A stretch of 64,000 bases of DNA from Paractinoplanes pyxinae (GTDB lineage: Bacteria; Actinomycetota; Actinomycetes; Mycobacteriales; Micromonosporaceae). Every line of letters begins with the position of its first letter. Within the stretch, counting starts at the first letter, position 1. Location of the stretch: the NCBI RefSeq assembly GCF_026626335.1, contig NZ_JAPNTZ010000005.1, forward strand, positions 372,001 to 436,000, given 5' to 3'. The translations under genes and the position numbers were made by a program. A model generated the notes under the pieces. That model saw only the letters and a program-made list of their open reading frames with translations, did not search any database and was not told the origin of the DNA. Positions 7,689-17,233 of the stretch are shown piece by piece.

Positions 7689-8927
7689 TCAGAGACGCAC
7701 GCCGAGCAGCGCGTCGACCGTCCGGGCCATGAGCGCCGGCGCCTCGTCGTCGTCCCCCGCGCCCGACAGCGCCGCCTCGGCCCAGGCGTCCACCACGGCC
7801 AGAGCCGCCGGCGAGTCGAGATCCCCGTTCAGCGCCTCACGCACCGCGGCCACCAGCCCCTCCCCCGACGGCCCGGCCGGCGCGGCCGCCGCCGAGCGCC
7901 AACGGGCCAGGCGATCCTCGCCCGCCTTGAGCACCTCGTCGGTCCACTCGCGGTCGCCCCGGTAGTGGCTGGAGAGCAGCCCCAGCCGCACCGCCATCGG
8001 GTCGACGCCGTCGCCGCGCAGGCGGGACACGAAGACCAGGTTGCCCTTGGACTTCGACATCTTCTCGCCGTCGAGCCCGATCATGCCCGCGTGCACGTAG
8101 TGGGTGGCGAACGGCGCCTGCCCGGTCAGCGTCTCGGCGTGCGCGGCCGAACATTCGTGGTGCGGGTAGAGCAGGTCGTTGCCGCCGCCCTGCACGTCGA
8201 TGGTGTCGCCCAGTCGCTCGAGCGCGATCGTCGCGCACTCGATGTGCCAGCCCGGACGCCCGGGGCCGAGGTCGCCGCCGTCCCAGGCCGGCTCGCCGTC
8301 GCGGGCGCCGCGCCACAGCAGCGGGTCGAGCGGGTCACGCTTGCCGGCCCGGTCGGGGTCGCCGCCGCGCTCGCGGGACAGCGTGATCATCTCGTCGCGG
8401 GACAGGTTCGACTCGTACCCGAAGCGCGGGGCCGCCGCGATCGAGTAGTAGACGTCGCCCGTGCCGTCGTCGAGCGTGTACGCCGCGCCCGCCTCGATCA
8501 GCGAGGCGACGTGCTGGACGATCGAGGGAATCGACTCGACCGCGCCGACGTAGTGGGCCGGCGGGATGATCCGCAACGCCTCCATGTCCTCGCGGAACAG
8601 GGCCGTCTCGCGCATGCCGAGAACGATCCAGTCCTCGCCGTCGCGGGTCGCGCGCTCGAGCAGCGGGTCGTCGATGTCGGTGACGTTCTGAACGTAGTTG
8701 ACGTCGAGCCCGGCGTCGCGCCAGGCCCGGTTCACCAGGTCGAACGTGATCATCGTGGCCGCGTGACCGAGGTGGGTGGCGTCGTAGGGCGTGATGCCGC
8801 AGACGTACATCGTCGCCGTGGGGCCGGGCGCCGTGGACGAGACTTCGCGGCGGGCCGAGTCGTAGAGGCGCGGCAGTTCGGCCTGGCCCGGCAGGGTCGG
8901 CACGTCGTGCCCGGTCCATGAATCCAT
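7689..8927 (-). CDS. mshC: Cysteine:GlcN-Ins ligase MshC (mycothiol synthesis)
   Basis: The 412-aa enzyme uses ATP to join L-cysteine to 1-D-myo-inosityl 2-amino-2-deoxy-glucopyranoside, the step before acetylation to mycothiol. It is a cysteinyl-tRNA-synthetase relative. The N-terminal [19 protein letters not shown] carries the zinc Cys and the HxGH nucleotide-binding motif. [10 protein letters not shown] and [10 protein letters not shown] give further zinc ligands, and [10 protein letters not shown] is the KMSKS loop. It is shorter than CysS because the anticodon-binding domain is reduced. ATG 8925-8927 ([10 protein letters not shown]) agrees with family starts; the frame is open further upstream without support. 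It sits last in a conserved leftward block. Confidence 0.96.
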   Translation of the reverse strand: MDSWTGHDVPTLPGQAELPRLYDSARREVSSTAPGPTATMYVCGITPYDATHLGHAATMITFDLVNRAWRDAGLDVNYVQNVTDIDDPLLERATRDGEDWIVLGMRETALFREDMEALRIIPPAHYVGAVESIPSIVQHVASLIEAGAAYTLDDGTGDVYYSIAAAPRFGYESNLSRDEMITLSRERGGDPDRAGKRDPLDPLLWRGARDGEPAWDGGDLGPGRPGWHIECATIALERLGDTIDVQGGGNDLLYPHHECSAAHAETLTGQAPFATHYVHAGMIGLDGEKMSKSKGNLVFVSRLRGDGVDPMAVRLGLLSSHYRGDREWTDEVLKAGEDRLARWRSAAAAPAGPSGEGLVAAVREALNGDLDSPAALAVVDAWAEAALSGAGDDDEAPALMARTVDALLGVRL

Positions 8928-8980
8928 GCTCAGAACACTATCCAGCACTTGTGTACGCCAGCGCGTCGGCGTGAACAAAA

Positions 8981-9796
8981 CTACACAGGCGGCCAGGGGA
9001 TCGCGGGCCAGTCCTGCGGCGGATCCGGGAAGCGTCCCCGTCGCAGCAGCCGCTTGGCCCGCAACCGGACGTTCTGCACCTCGGTGAGGGTCAGGTGCTC
9101 TTCGAGCGATTCCCCGAGTACGCCGTCGAGCGACGACAGCAGCGCGGGCAGCACCTCGGCCGCCTCGGGGATCAGCGGCTTGCCGGTCCAGCCCCACAGC
9201 ACCGTGCGCAGCTTGTTCTCGACGTGGAAGCTGACGCCGTGGTCGACCCCGTGAATCGAGCCGGTGGCCGGGTAGAGCACGTGGCCGCCTTTGCGGTCGG
9301 CGTTGTTGATGACCGCGTCGAACACGGCCAGGCGAGCCAGGCGCTGGTCGTCCGCGTGGGCCAGCGCGTACGCGTCGCCGTCCTCGTCGCGGGCGTTGGC
9401 CACCGCCAGCCAGCCCTCGGGCACGTCGTAGGCCGGCACGAAGCCGATCAGCGACTCGGCCGTCTCGGGCTCGTCGATCCACAGCTGCAGCGCGCCCGAG
9501 CCGAGCGGGCCGTCGCGCAGGATCGTGGGCGGCACGAGATCCCACCCCGTCGCCTTGGACACCAGGTACGCCGAGACCTCACGGCCGGCCAAGGTGCCGT
9601 CGGGGAAGTCCCACAGCGGGCGCTCGCCCTGCACCGGCTTGTAGACGCAGCGGCGGGTGAGGCCGTCGAGCGTGATCTCGGCCCGCAGCGTGGTGTTGGA
9701 CGCGTCGACGAGACGGCCCTCGATCTCGAGCCGGCCGCGGGCCAGCAGCTCGAGGGCGTCGGCCTCGGCCAGCGCCGCGGCGGGCTCGGTGGTCAC
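8981..9796 (-). CDS. SCO1664-family protein (PI3/4-kinase-like)
   Basis: This 271-aa protein belongs to the family named for S. coelicolor SCO1664, which lies next to mshC there too. Kinase-like features are an N-terminal beta-rich part with [31 protein letters not shown] nucleotide loop residues (Lys in VYKP), a catalytic-like stretch [16 protein letters not shown] around residue 185, and DHGVSFH following like a metal-binding motif. Activity is not established. The GTG start at 9794-9796 overlaps the DUF3090 stop by 4 bases (GTGA), indicating translational coupling. A frame open upstream of it overlaps DUF3090 and is not supported. Confidence 0.88.
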   Translation of the reverse strand: MTTEPAAALAEADALELLARGRLEIEGRLVDASNTTLRAEITLDGLTRRCVYKPVQGERPLWDFPDGTLAGREVSAYLVSKATGWDLVPPTILRDGPLGSGALQLWIDEPETAESLIGFVPAYDVPEGWLAVANARDEDGDAYALAHADDQRLARLAVFDAVINNADRKGGHVLYPATGSIHGVDHGVSFHVENKLRTVLWGWTGKPLIPEAAEVLPALLSSLDGVLGESLEEHLTLTEVQNVRLRAKRLLRRGRFPDPPQDWPAIPWPPV

Positions 9797-10392
9797 CGGT
9801 GGTAGCCGTTGTGCCGGGGGCAGAGGTGGCCGGCCGGGTCGAGCGGCTGGCCGCAGAGCGGGCACGGCGGGCGACCGGCCGCCACCACCCGGCGGGCGCG
9901 GTCGATGAACGCGCGCGTCGCCTCGGGGGTCAGCCGCACCCGGAGCCGGTCGAGGTCGTCGTCGGGCTCGTCGGGGTCCTCGTCCTCGTCGTCCTCGACG
10001 ACGGGGGCGTCGTCGTCGCCGCCCAGCTCGATCTCGACCTCGGCCTCGCCGGCCTCGATCGCCTCGATGACCACGGTGCTGGTGTCGACGTCGAAGGCCA
10101 GCCCCAGCGTGCCGACGCGGAACTCCTCGTCGACCGGGGTGTCGAGCGGCTCGTTGTCGTGGACGGCCAGCACGGGCGCCTCGGGCAGCGAGACGCCGAA
10201 GCGCTTGTTGGCCTCGACCAGCAGTTCCTCGAGCTTCTCGGCGAGCAGCGACACCTGGACCTTCTCCAGCGCGACGCTGACGACCCGTCCGCCGCCGCGG
10301 GCCTGCAGGAAGAACGTCCGGTCGCCGGGCTCGCCCACCGTCCCGGCGACGAACCGCTCCGGCGGCTCGAACGAGTGCACCTGGTGGGTCAT
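9793..10392 (-). CDS. DUF3090 family protein
   Basis: The 199-aa product starts MTHQVHSFEPPERFVAGTVGEPGDRTFFLQA, the recognisable opening of the actinobacterial DUF3090 family. A very acidic linker (DDDAPVVEDDEDEDPDEPDD, about residues 130-150) separates the main domain from a C-terminal metal-binding-like tail with CPLCGQPLDP and CPRHNGYH, i.e. C-x2-C and C-x2-H pairs. Function is unknown. The gene is embedded in the mshC block and overlaps the next start by 4 bases, so its product probably works with the SCO1664-family protein. The frame upstream of ATG 10390-10392 is basic and not conserved. Confidence 0.9.
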   Translation of the reverse strand: MTHQVHSFEPPERFVAGTVGEPGDRTFFLQARGGGRVVSVALEKVQVSLLAEKLEELLVEANKRFGVSLPEAPVLAVHDNEPLDTPVDEEFRVGTLGLAFDVDTSTVVIEAIEAGEAEVEIELGGDDDAPVVEDDEDEDPDEPDDDLDRLRVRLTPEATRAFIDRARRVVAAGRPPCPLCGQPLDPAGHLCPRHNGYHR

Positions 10393-10511
10393 GCGACCAA
10401 CCCTAACCGCGAAGGGTACGGCCCGCGCAGCCCGGACGGCCGGGTTCGCCGAGGGCGCAACGCGCACCAGCCGGCGGTAACACGCCGGTCACACAGAGCA
10501 GTCAAACACGG

Positions 10512-11195
10512 TCATACCCCACCGCCGGCGCCACCGCCGACCGCGGCGTCGGAGCGCTCGGCGTCGGCCGACGGGGGCGGGATGAGCGACTGCAGGTCGG
10601 CGGTGTCGTTCAGGCGTACGACGAAGGGTCTGGTCGGGGTGTAGCGGATGACGCTGACCGAGGCCGGGTCGGCCACGATCCGCTGGAACTGGTCGAGGTG
10701 CAGGCCCATGGCGTCGGCCACGATGGCCTTGATCACATCACCGTGACTGCAGGCGAGCCACAGCGCGTCGGGCCCGTGCTCGGCCGAGATCTGCGCGTCC
10801 CAGCGGCGGATGGTGGCGATCGCGCGGGCCGACATGGCCGCCATCGCCTCGCCGTTCGGGAAGACGGCGGCGCTGGGGTGCTGCTGCACGACCGGCCAGA
10901 GCGGCTCTTTAGCCAGCTCTTTGAGGGGGCGGCCCTCCCAGTCGCCGTAGCCGCACTCGGTCAGCCCCTCGTCGACCACCGGCGCGCGGCCGGGCAGGGC
11001 CAGCTCGACGGTGGTGCGGCAACGGATCAGCGGGCTGGTCACGACGGCGGCCAGGGGCAGCGAGCGCAGCCGTTCGCCCGCGCGCTCGGCCTGGGCCCGG
11101 CCGGTGTCGTCGAGCTCCACCGGCAGGCGGCCGGCCAGCTCGCCGGTGGCGTTGGCGGTCGTGCGCCCGTGGCGCAGCAGCAGGACGGTGGCCAC
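10512..11195 (-). CDS. Histidine phosphatase family protein (MSMEG_4193 type)
   Basis: The 227-aa protein has the phosphoglycerate-mutase-like catalytic motif LLLRHGRTTAN at its start (the phosphorylated His), then ECGYGDWEG, and the second catalytic His in LACSHGDVIKAI. Substrate is unknown. The GTG start at 11193-11195 overlaps the stop of the LLM oxidoreductase by one base (TAGTG), a coupling arrangement. The C-terminus ends in a Gly-rich tail. It belongs to the same leftward block as mshC, a synteny shared widely in actinobacteria. Confidence 0.88.
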   Translation of the reverse strand: MATVLLLRHGRTTANATGELAGRLPVELDDTGRAQAERAGERLRSLPLAAVVTSPLIRCRTTVELALPGRAPVVDEGLTECGYGDWEGRPLKELAKEPLWPVVQQHPSAAVFPNGEAMAAMSARAIATIRRWDAQISAEHGPDALWLACSHGDVIKAIVADAMGLHLDQFQRIVADPASVSVIRYTPTRPFVVRLNDTADLQSLIPPPSADAERSDAAVGGGAGGGV

Positions 11196-12247
11196 TACTC
11201 GGCCACGCCGGACTCTTCGTACGCCTCGGCGACGATCCGCAGGGTGTCGATGCCGCTCTTCAGGTCGCCCACGTACGGGCTGATCGACAGCGTGCCGACG
11301 CCGGCCGCGGCGTACTGCTTGATCCGCTCCTTGACCTGGATCTTGTTGCCCAGGATGGAGGTGCGCTCGATGAAGTCCTGCGGGACGGCCTCGGCGGCTT
11401 CCGCCTTCTGGCCGCTGAGGTACAGCTCCTGCACCCTGGCCGCCTCGTCGGCGTACCCCATGCGTACGGCCAATTGGTTGTAGAAGTTCTGCTCGCGACT
11501 GCCCATGCCGCCCACGTAGAGCGCCGCGTAGGGCCGGATGACGTCGGCGCACCAGGCCACGTTGTCGCCGATCACGACGGGCACGCTGGGCGCCACGTCG
11601 AAGCCGGTCAGCCCCAGGCCCTTCTTGGCCCGGCCGCGCTCGATGTGCTGCAGGTATTCGCCGGCCGCGTCGGGCGCGAAGAAGATGGCCAGCCAGCCGT
11701 CGGCGATCTCGCCCGCCAGCTCGAGGTTCTTGGGGCCGACGGCGGCCAGATAGATCGGCACGGCCTCACGCGGCGGGTGGAAGCCGAGCCGCAGCGCCTT
11801 GCCGGGACCGTCGGGCAGCGGCAGGGTGTGGTGTTCGCCCTGGTACGACACCGGCTGCCGGGCGATGGCCATCTTCACGATCTCGACGTACTCGCGGGTG
11901 CGCGACAGCGGCTTGGCGAACCGCACGCCGTGCCAGCCCTCGGAGACCTGCGGGCCGCTGACGCCCAGGCCGAGGCGGAACCGGCCGCCCGACAACGTGT
12001 CGATGGTGGCCGCGGTCATGGCGGTCATGGCCGGCGTACGCGCGGGAATCTGCATCACCGCGGCGCCCAGGTCGATCTGCTGCGTCTGCCCGGCGATCCA
12101 GGCCAGCATGCTCACCGAGTCCGACCCGTACGCCTCGGCCGACCACACCACGGCATAGCCGAGCCGGTCCGCCTCCTGCGCCATGGCCAGATGGTCGGCG
12201 GGCGTCGTCCACGCCGCCTGATAGCCGAGATTGAGTCCGAGCCGCAC
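11195..12247 (-). CDS. LLM-class F420-dependent oxidoreductase
   Basis: The 350-aa luciferase-like TIM barrel begins MRLGLNLGYQ and contains the family stretches AEAYGSDSVSMLAWIAGQT, LGAAVMQIPARTPAMTAMTAATIDTLSGGRFRLGLGVSGPQVSEGWHG, and LAAVGPKNLELAGEIADGW. These mark F420-binding members rather than FMN monooxygenases. It should reduce or oxidise an unknown substrate with F420. It is the first gene of the leftward mshC block, coupled to the histidine phosphatase by a one-base overlap; the promoter must lie in the 136-base gap before the divergent aldo/keto reductase gene. Confidence 0.9.
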   Translation of the reverse strand: MRLGLNLGYQAAWTTPADHLAMAQEADRLGYAVVWSAEAYGSDSVSMLAWIAGQTQQIDLGAAVMQIPARTPAMTAMTAATIDTLSGGRFRLGLGVSGPQVSEGWHGVRFAKPLSRTREYVEIVKMAIARQPVSYQGEHHTLPLPDGPGKALRLGFHPPREAVPIYLAAVGPKNLELAGEIADGWLAIFFAPDAAGEYLQHIERGRAKKGLGLTGFDVAPSVPVVIGDNVAWCADVIRPYAALYVGGMGSREQNFYNQLAVRMGYADEAARVQELYLSGQKAEAAEAVPQDFIERTSILGNKIQVKERIKQYAAAGVGTLSISPYVGDLKSGIDTLRIVAEAYEESGVAE

Positions 12248-12383
12248 GATGTCCCCCTCCGCCCATGAACAACGTCACCCGAAGCCTACTGACTGTCCCG
12301 AGTCCGATTTCCGTCCGGTTACCGACGGGGTTGACGCGGGTGCGGGCATTTCGCTATGTGCGCCGTCTGAATAAGGTTCACTC

Positions 12384-13379
12384 ATGCTGCAACGACCGCT
12401 CGGCCGTAGCGGGCTGGCGGTTTCGCGGCTCGCCCTCGGCACCATGACCTGGGGCCGGGACACCGACCCCGACGACGCGGCCGCCCAGCTCAAGCTGTTT
12501 CTCGAGGCCGGCGGCACGCTGCTCGACACGGCCGACGTGTACGGCGACGGGGACGCCGAGGCCGTGATCGGCTCGCTGCTCGACCATCTGGTGCCGCGCG
12601 ACGAAGTGGTGATCGCCACCAAGGCCGGTCTCACCCCGCACGGTTTCCGCCGCCGCGACGGCTCCCGCGGCAACCTGCTGCGCTCGCTGGACGCGTCGCT
12701 GCGCCGGCTCGGCACCGACTACGTCGACCTGTGGCAGGTGCACGGCAACGACCCGATGACCCCGCTCGACGAGACGCTGGGGGCGCTCGACCACGCCGTG
12801 AACAGCGGCCGCGTGCGGTACGTGGGTGTGTCCAACTTCGCTGCGTGGCAGACCGCCCGGGCCTCGACCTGGCAGTCGGCCTACCCCGGCCGGGCCCCGA
12901 TCGTGGCCGCCCAGATGGAGTACTCGCTGCTCGAACGGGGCATCGAGCGCGAGCTGCTGCCCGCCTCGGCCGCGCTCGGGTTCGGCGTGCTGGCCTGGTC
13001 GCCGCTGGGCCGGGGCGTGCTGACCGGCAAGTACCGCAACGGCCGCCCGCTCGACTCGCGCGCGGCCACCGAGCATCTGGCCCCGTTCGTGCAGACGTAC
13101 CTCGAGCCGCGCAGCTCCAGCATCGTGCAGGCGGTCGTCACGGCCGCGTCGGGGCTGGGCGTCTCGCCGGTCGAGGTGGCGCTGGCCTGGATCCGCGACC
13201 GCCCCGGGGTGGCCGCGCCGATCCTGGGCGCCCGCACGGCCGGTCAGCTGCAGGGCGCGCTGCAGAGCGAGGACCTGACCCTGCCGGCCGAGATCGCGAA
13301 CGCGCTCGACGACGTCTCGGCCATCGACGTCGGCTACCCCGAACGCGAGGGTGTCGGCTACCCGGACGGCGAAGGCTGA
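12384..13379 (+). CDS. Aldo/keto reductase
   Basis: The 331-aa NADPH-dependent TIM-barrel reductase has the catalytic tetrad in order: Asp and Tyr in LLDTADVYGDGD, Lys in VVIATKAGLT, and His in DLWQVHGND. The C-terminal cofactor loop lies in APILGARTAGQLQ. It resembles AKR families acting on small carbonyls or sugars; substrate unknown. The start MLQRPLGRSGLAVSRLALGTMTWG is typical. The next gene begins directly after the TGA with no gap, so the reductase and the two-component genes form one transcript. Confidence 0.92.
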   Translation: MLQRPLGRSGLAVSRLALGTMTWGRDTDPDDAAAQLKLFLEAGGTLLDTADVYGDGDAEAVIGSLLDHLVPRDEVVIATKAGLTPHGFRRRDGSRGNLLRSLDASLRRLGTDYVDLWQVHGNDPMTPLDETLGALDHAVNSGRVRYVGVSNFAAWQTARASTWQSAYPGRAPIVAAQMEYSLLERGIERELLPASAALGFGVLAWSPLGRGVLTGKYRNGRPLDSRAATEHLAPFVQTYLEPRSSSIVQAVVTAASGLGVSPVEVALAWIRDRPGVAAPILGARTAGQLQGALQSEDLTLPAEIANALDDVSAIDVGYPEREGVGYPDGEG

Positions 13380-14507
13380 ATGTTCCGCCCGCTGATCAGC
13401 GCCACGACGTATCGGCGGGCCGTCTTCCTGCTTCTCGGCGCGGTCGTGGCCCTCCCCTACGTGCTGGTCGGCGCGCTGATCGTCGGCATGTTCGCCGGTG
13501 CGGACGAAGACCTACCGGGCATCATCGCCACCGGGGTGGTCGCCGCCGCCATCGCCGCGGTCCCGCCGTTCCTGGGCGGCACCCGCGAGCTGGAGATCGC
13601 CGCGGCCCGCTCGCTGCTCGGCGTCGACCTGCCGGCGCACGACCGGAACCGTCCGATGGCCCGCGAGACCCGCGTGCGGGCCGCCCTGTGGTTCGGGCTG
13701 CACCTGCTCAGCGGGGTGGTGATCGGGGCCGGCGTGCTGATCGCGGTTCCGCTCGCGGTGCTCTCGATCTTCGGGCAGGAACGGCTGCTCGGCCCGGTGC
13801 CCGGCGTCGCTGTCGGCGTCGCGCTGGCCGTCGTGACGCTCTACGTGACGGCCGGACTGGGCTCGCTCGCCGCCACCATGGCCCCGGTGCTGCTCGGACC
13901 GTCGCCGGCCGAGCGGGTGGCCCACCTCGAGGCCCAGGAACGCCGCCTGGCCGAGCGCAACCGGCTGGCCCGCGAGCTGCACGACTCGGTCGGGCACGCG
14001 CTGACCGCGGTCACCTTGCAGGCGGGCGCGGCCCGGACGGTCTTCGACAGCGACCTTCCCTTCGCGCGGCAAGCCCTGGAGAACATCGAAGAGCTCGGTC
14101 GTACGGCCCTGGAAGAGCTCGACGCCGTGCTCGGGCTGCTGCGGGACGCCGAGGCGCCGACCCTGCGCGACCTCGACCGCCTGCTCACCGCCGAGGTCGA
14201 CTCGGACGTCGGCGGCGTGGACGTGCCCGAGCCGATCTCGCGGGAGGCCTACCGCATCGTCCAGGAAACGTTGACCAACGCGGCCAAGCACGGCCGGGGC
14301 CGCACCCGGCTCCGGATCACCGTCGAGGACGAGCTCGTCATCGAGGTCAGCAATCAGATCGGGCCGTCCCGGGCGAGAACCGGCGGCCGGGGTCTGGCGG
14401 GCATGCGCGAACGCGTACGGTTGCTCGGCGGCGACCTGCAGGCCGGGGCTCAGGACGGGGTGTGGCGGGTCGTGGCCCGCCTGCCGAACGGGGGTGACGC
14501 CGGGTGA
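13380..14507 (+). CDS. Sensor histidine kinase (NarL-partner type)
   Basis: This 375-aa membrane kinase has four hydrophobic segments (about residues 13-37, 43-62, 98-122 and 135-160), then a HisKA_3 dimerisation helix with the phosphorylated His in LARELHDSVGHALTAVTLQAG near residue 205. A HATPase follows with N-box QETLTNAAKHGRG and G-box GRGLAGMRERV. There is no separate extracellular sensor domain, so it probably senses a membrane state or ligand within the bilayer. It phosphorylates the LuxR-type regulator encoded next, whose GTG start overlaps its stop by 4 bases. The ATG abuts the previous stop codon. Confidence 0.93.
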   Translation: MFRPLISATTYRRAVFLLLGAVVALPYVLVGALIVGMFAGADEDLPGIIATGVVAAAIAAVPPFLGGTRELEIAAARSLLGVDLPAHDRNRPMARETRVRAALWFGLHLLSGVVIGAGVLIAVPLAVLSIFGQERLLGPVPGVAVGVALAVVTLYVTAGLGSLAATMAPVLLGPSPAERVAHLEAQERRLAERNRLARELHDSVGHALTAVTLQAGAARTVFDSDLPFARQALENIEELGRTALEELDAVLGLLRDAEAPTLRDLDRLLTAEVDSDVGGVDVPEPISREAYRIVQETLTNAAKHGRGRTRLRITVEDELVIEVSNQIGPSRARTGGRGLAGMRERVRLLGGDLQAGAQDGVWRVVARLPNGGDAG

Positions 14508-15145
14508 CCCGGGTGCTGATCGTGGACGACGACGACCTGATCCGGGCCGGGCTGCGAGCCGTCCTGACTGCGACCGGCGACGTGACGGTGGTCGGCGAGG
14601 CGGCCGACGGCGACGAGGTCGTCCCCCAGGCGGTCAAGCTGCGCCCCGACGTCGTGCTGATGGACGTGCGCATGCCGCGCATCGACGGCCTGCAGGCCAC
14701 CCGGCTGCTGCTCGACCGCTTCGACGACCCGCCCCGCGTGCTGGTGCTGACCACCTTCGAGAACGACGAGTACGTGTACGAGGCACTGGCCGCCGGGGCC
14801 AGCGGCTTCCTGCTCAAGCGGGCCCGTCCGGAACGCATCGCCGAGGCCGTGCGCCTGGTCGCCCAGGGCGACTCGCTGCTGTTCCCGGCCGCCGTGCGCC
14901 GCCTGGCCGCCGCCCACCAGCGTCCGGCCGAGGGCCGCCTGCCGGGCGTGCGGCTGACCGAGCGCGAGGCCGAGGTGCTGGCGCTCATGGCCGAGGGCCT
15001 GTCCAACGCCGAGATCGCCGCCCGCCTGGTGCTCGGCGTCGAGACGATCAAGACCCATGTCGGCAGCATCCTCGGCAAGCTCGGGGTCCGCGACCGTACG
15101 CAGGCGGTCGTCACCGCGTACCGCTCGGGCTTCATCTCCCCCTGA
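14504..15145 (+). CDS. NarL/LuxR-family response regulator
   Basis: The 213-aa regulator has a receiver domain (VLIVDDDDLI acidic pocket, phospho-accepting Asp in DVVLMDVRMPRIDG, Thr in LVLTTF, Lys in FLLKRARP) and a LuxR-type HTH (LTEREAEVLALMAEGLSNAEIA, VETIKTHVGSILGKLGV). It starts at GTG 14504, overlapping the kinase stop by 4 bases. Targets are unknown; the downstream membrane-protein gene 63 bases on is a natural candidate. Confidence 0.94.
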   Translation: MTRVLIVDDDDLIRAGLRAVLTATGDVTVVGEAADGDEVVPQAVKLRPDVVLMDVRMPRIDGLQATRLLLDRFDDPPRVLVLTTFENDEYVYEALAAGASGFLLKRARPERIAEAVRLVAQGDSLLFPAAVRRLAAAHQRPAEGRLPGVRLTEREAEVLALMAEGLSNAEIAARLVLGVETIKTHVGSILGKLGVRDRTQAVVTAYRSGFISP

Positions 15146-15208
15146 GGAGGGACCTCGTTCCCCCTCCGCCGGGATCTGCCGCGCCCCGATCGCCGAGATC
15201 GTCGAGAC

Positions 15209-16282
15209 ATGACGAACACGGCACAGAAACTCGCGGCCGGCTGGGCCGCCCTCTACGGAACCGTCGCGCTGATCTGGACGGTGACCGGCCGCGGCTTTCC
15301 GTACGGCCCGGGTCAGCGCAACATGCAGACCAGCCCCCTGCGGGCGCTCGACCCTTCGGTCGGCGCGCCCCTGTTCGCCGGAGTTCTGCTGCTGACCGCG
15401 GTGGCCCTGCTGTTCATGAGCGGCCGCCCGGCCGCCTCCCGGCCGTTGCGGATCACCCTTCTGGCGTACGTCGGGCTGGTCGCAGCCGTCCTTCTGGTCG
15501 TGCTGCCGGACACCCGGCTGCTGACCGTGGCCGGCTATCTGCCGATGCTCATCGTCGGCTTCCCGTTCGGGTGGCCGCCGGTCGACTACTCCACCGTCTT
15601 CACCTGGACCCTGGCCAACCAGGCGTTCGCCGTCGCCGGCGGGCTCCTGCTGGTCCGGGCCGCTGTGCGCTGGCACTTCGCCGTCACGGGGGCGTGCGAG
15701 GAGTGCGGGCGCGACCGGCGGGCCGCCGGCTGGACCTCCCGCGAGTCGGCGGCCCGCTGGGGCCGGTGGGCGGTGGGCGTGGCGGCGGTCATCCCGGTCA
15801 GCTACGCCGTGGTCCGCCTGGCCTGGGTGGCCGGGATCCCGCTGGGCATCTCGCGCGAGTTCCTGCGGGAGATGCAGGAGACGGGACTCGTCTGGGCCGG
15901 CTTCGGGCTCGCGTCCTTCGCCGTGGCCGGCGCGATCCTCACCCTGGGCCTGGTCCAGCGGTGGGGCGAGACCTTCCCGCGATGGATGGTCGGGCTGGCC
16001 GGCCGGCGGGTGCCGATCAAGCTGGCGACCGTGCCGGCCACGCTCGTGACGATCTTTGTGATGTCCGCCTCGGTGGCCTTCTACGCCGAGCCCGGCTTCC
16101 TGGCCAAGGTGGCCGAGGACGGGCTGGTCGTCGCGCCCATGCTGGCCTGGCCGTTCTGGAGCCTGGCCCTGGGCGCGGCCACTCTCGCCTATTACCTCCG
16201 GCGGCGTCCGGCCTGCGTGACCTGCGGCCGAGGCGACCCGGCTCCGGTACTGGTGCCCAGGCAGGAGGCGGGAGCATATTAG
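15209..16282 (+). CDS. Multi-pass membrane protein with two Cys pairs
   Basis: The 357-aa protein has about eight hydrophobic segments, starting AGWAALYGTVALIWTVTG. Two cytoplasmic-looking loops carry cysteine pairs: ACEECGRDRRA near residue 165 and ACVTCGRGDPAP near 335, possibly binding a metal. No family can be named with confidence. It follows the two-component genes by 63 bases and may be their target or part of the same signalling unit; its start codon is ATG 15209. Confidence 0.8.
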   Translation: MTNTAQKLAAGWAALYGTVALIWTVTGRGFPYGPGQRNMQTSPLRALDPSVGAPLFAGVLLLTAVALLFMSGRPAASRPLRITLLAYVGLVAAVLLVVLPDTRLLTVAGYLPMLIVGFPFGWPPVDYSTVFTWTLANQAFAVAGGLLLVRAAVRWHFAVTGACEECGRDRRAAGWTSRESAARWGRWAVGVAAVIPVSYAVVRLAWVAGIPLGISREFLREMQETGLVWAGFGLASFAVAGAILTLGLVQRWGETFPRWMVGLAGRRVPIKLATVPATLVTIFVMSASVAFYAEPGFLAKVAEDGLVVAPMLAWPFWSLALGAATLAYYLRRRPACVTCGRGDPAPVLVPRQEAGAY

Positions 16283-16287
16283 ACGCC

Positions 16288-16479
16288 ATGGACTACGAAT
16301 ACGCGCCGCTGCGGTTGCCCTCGAATGTCGATCGGTTGACCGCGGCGGCGCAGCTCGCCATTCAGGCGGAATTCTCGGGGTGGGAGCTGGCCCGCGTCCA
16401 GCTCTTCCGGGACGGCACCCGCAAGGTGATGCTCCGCCGCCGCATCCAGCCCAGCCCTCAGCCGGGGCTGAGCTACTGA
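16288..16479 (+). CDS. DUF5703 family small protein
   Basis: This 63-aa protein begins MDYEYAPLRLPSNVDRLTAAAQLAIQAEFSGWELARVQLF and ends in a basic stretch KVMLRRRIQPS. Small proteins of this kind are widespread in actinobacteria, often close to an M20-family peptidase as here. Function is unknown. It begins 5 bases after the membrane-protein stop and is followed directly by a strong hairpin terminator, so it is the last gene of the rightward run that starts at the aldo/keto reductase. Confidence 0.85.
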   Translation: MDYEYAPLRLPSNVDRLTAAAQLAIQAEFSGWELARVQLFRDGTRKVMLRRRIQPSPQPGLSY

Positions 16480-16509
16480 GAAAGGCCCGTCCGTGCGGAC
16501 GGGCCTTTC
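16480..16509. terminator. Bidirectional hairpin terminator
   Basis: A perfect 13-bp stem (16480-16492 with 16497-16509) closes a GTGC loop immediately after the DUF5703 stop. It stands 21 bases before the stop of the convergent gene at 16531, so it ends transcripts from both sides. Confidence 0.85.
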
Positions 16510-16530
16510 CTGGTCACAACTTCAGACGTC

Positions 16531-17211
16531 TCAGTGCTGGTGACCGGCGTGATCGTGGTCGTGGTCGTCCTCGTCGGGCAGGAACGGGTGCTCGTCGAGC
16601 CGCCCGACCAGCAGGTCACCCTCCTTGGGCGCGAACGGGCCCTCGCCGTCGGAGTCCTCGAACTCGTCGAGGTCGAGCGGCGTGGCGATCTCGCTGACGG
16701 TGAGCAGGCCGTCAAGCGGCTCCAGCTCGGGCACGTCCAGCGACGACAGCGAGCCGTCACCCGCCTGCAGCAGCTCGAGCACGGCCTCGCCGACCGTCTC
16801 GACCGGGCCGGCGTCCTCGTCCTCGGGCACCGAGGAGCGGCGCGCGTCCTCCGCCCGGCGCAGCAGGGCCGACACGCTGGGCACGCGGTAGTCGCGGCGC
16901 TGACGCACCGACAGCACCTGGGGGTACGGGTCACCCGTACCGGCGCCGTCGGCCCCCTCGACACCCAGGCCGAAACGCTGCTCGGCCTCGTCCGGATCGA
17001 TCGACTCGACGTCCCACGGCGTCACCTCGCCGTACGCGTCGAGCAGCTTCTCGTCGTAGGCGAACGAGGCGTTGTTCAGGTTGACGTACGCCTGCCAGAC
17101 ACCGTCGTCGTCAACACGGCCCTCGGCCGCCTTGACCGCCGCGAGGTGCGCCCGGGAGGCCTCGATCACCCGCTCGAGGGCGGCGTCGAGCTCCTGGTTC
17201 TGGTCGGTCAT
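16531..17211 (-). CDS. Conserved acidic hypothetical protein with His-rich tail
   Basis: The 226-aa product is strongly acidic and starts MTDQNQELDAALERVIEASRAHLAA with a helical first 50 residues. It ends in a His/Asp tail, DEDDHDHDHAGHQH, that could bind a divalent metal. I recognise only that similar proteins occur beside M20-type peptidases in actinobacteria. The stop of the upstream peptidase gene lies 23 bases before this start, and both read leftward, so they probably share a transcript. The start ATG 17209-17211 was chosen over an upstream in-frame one that overlaps no ribosome site. Confidence 0.8.
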   Translation of the reverse strand: MTDQNQELDAALERVIEASRAHLAAVKAAEGRVDDDGVWQAYVNLNNASFAYDEKLLDAYGEVTPWDVESIDPDEAEQRFGLGVEGADGAGTGDPYPQVLSVRQRRDYRVPSVSALLRRAEDARRSSVPEDEDAGPVETVGEAVLELLQAGDGSLSSLDVPELEPLDGLLTVSEIATPLDLDEFEDSDGEGPFAPKEGDLLVGRLDEHPFLPDEDDHDHDHAGHQH

Positions 17212-17233
17212 CGGTATGGGTCCTTCCAACAGG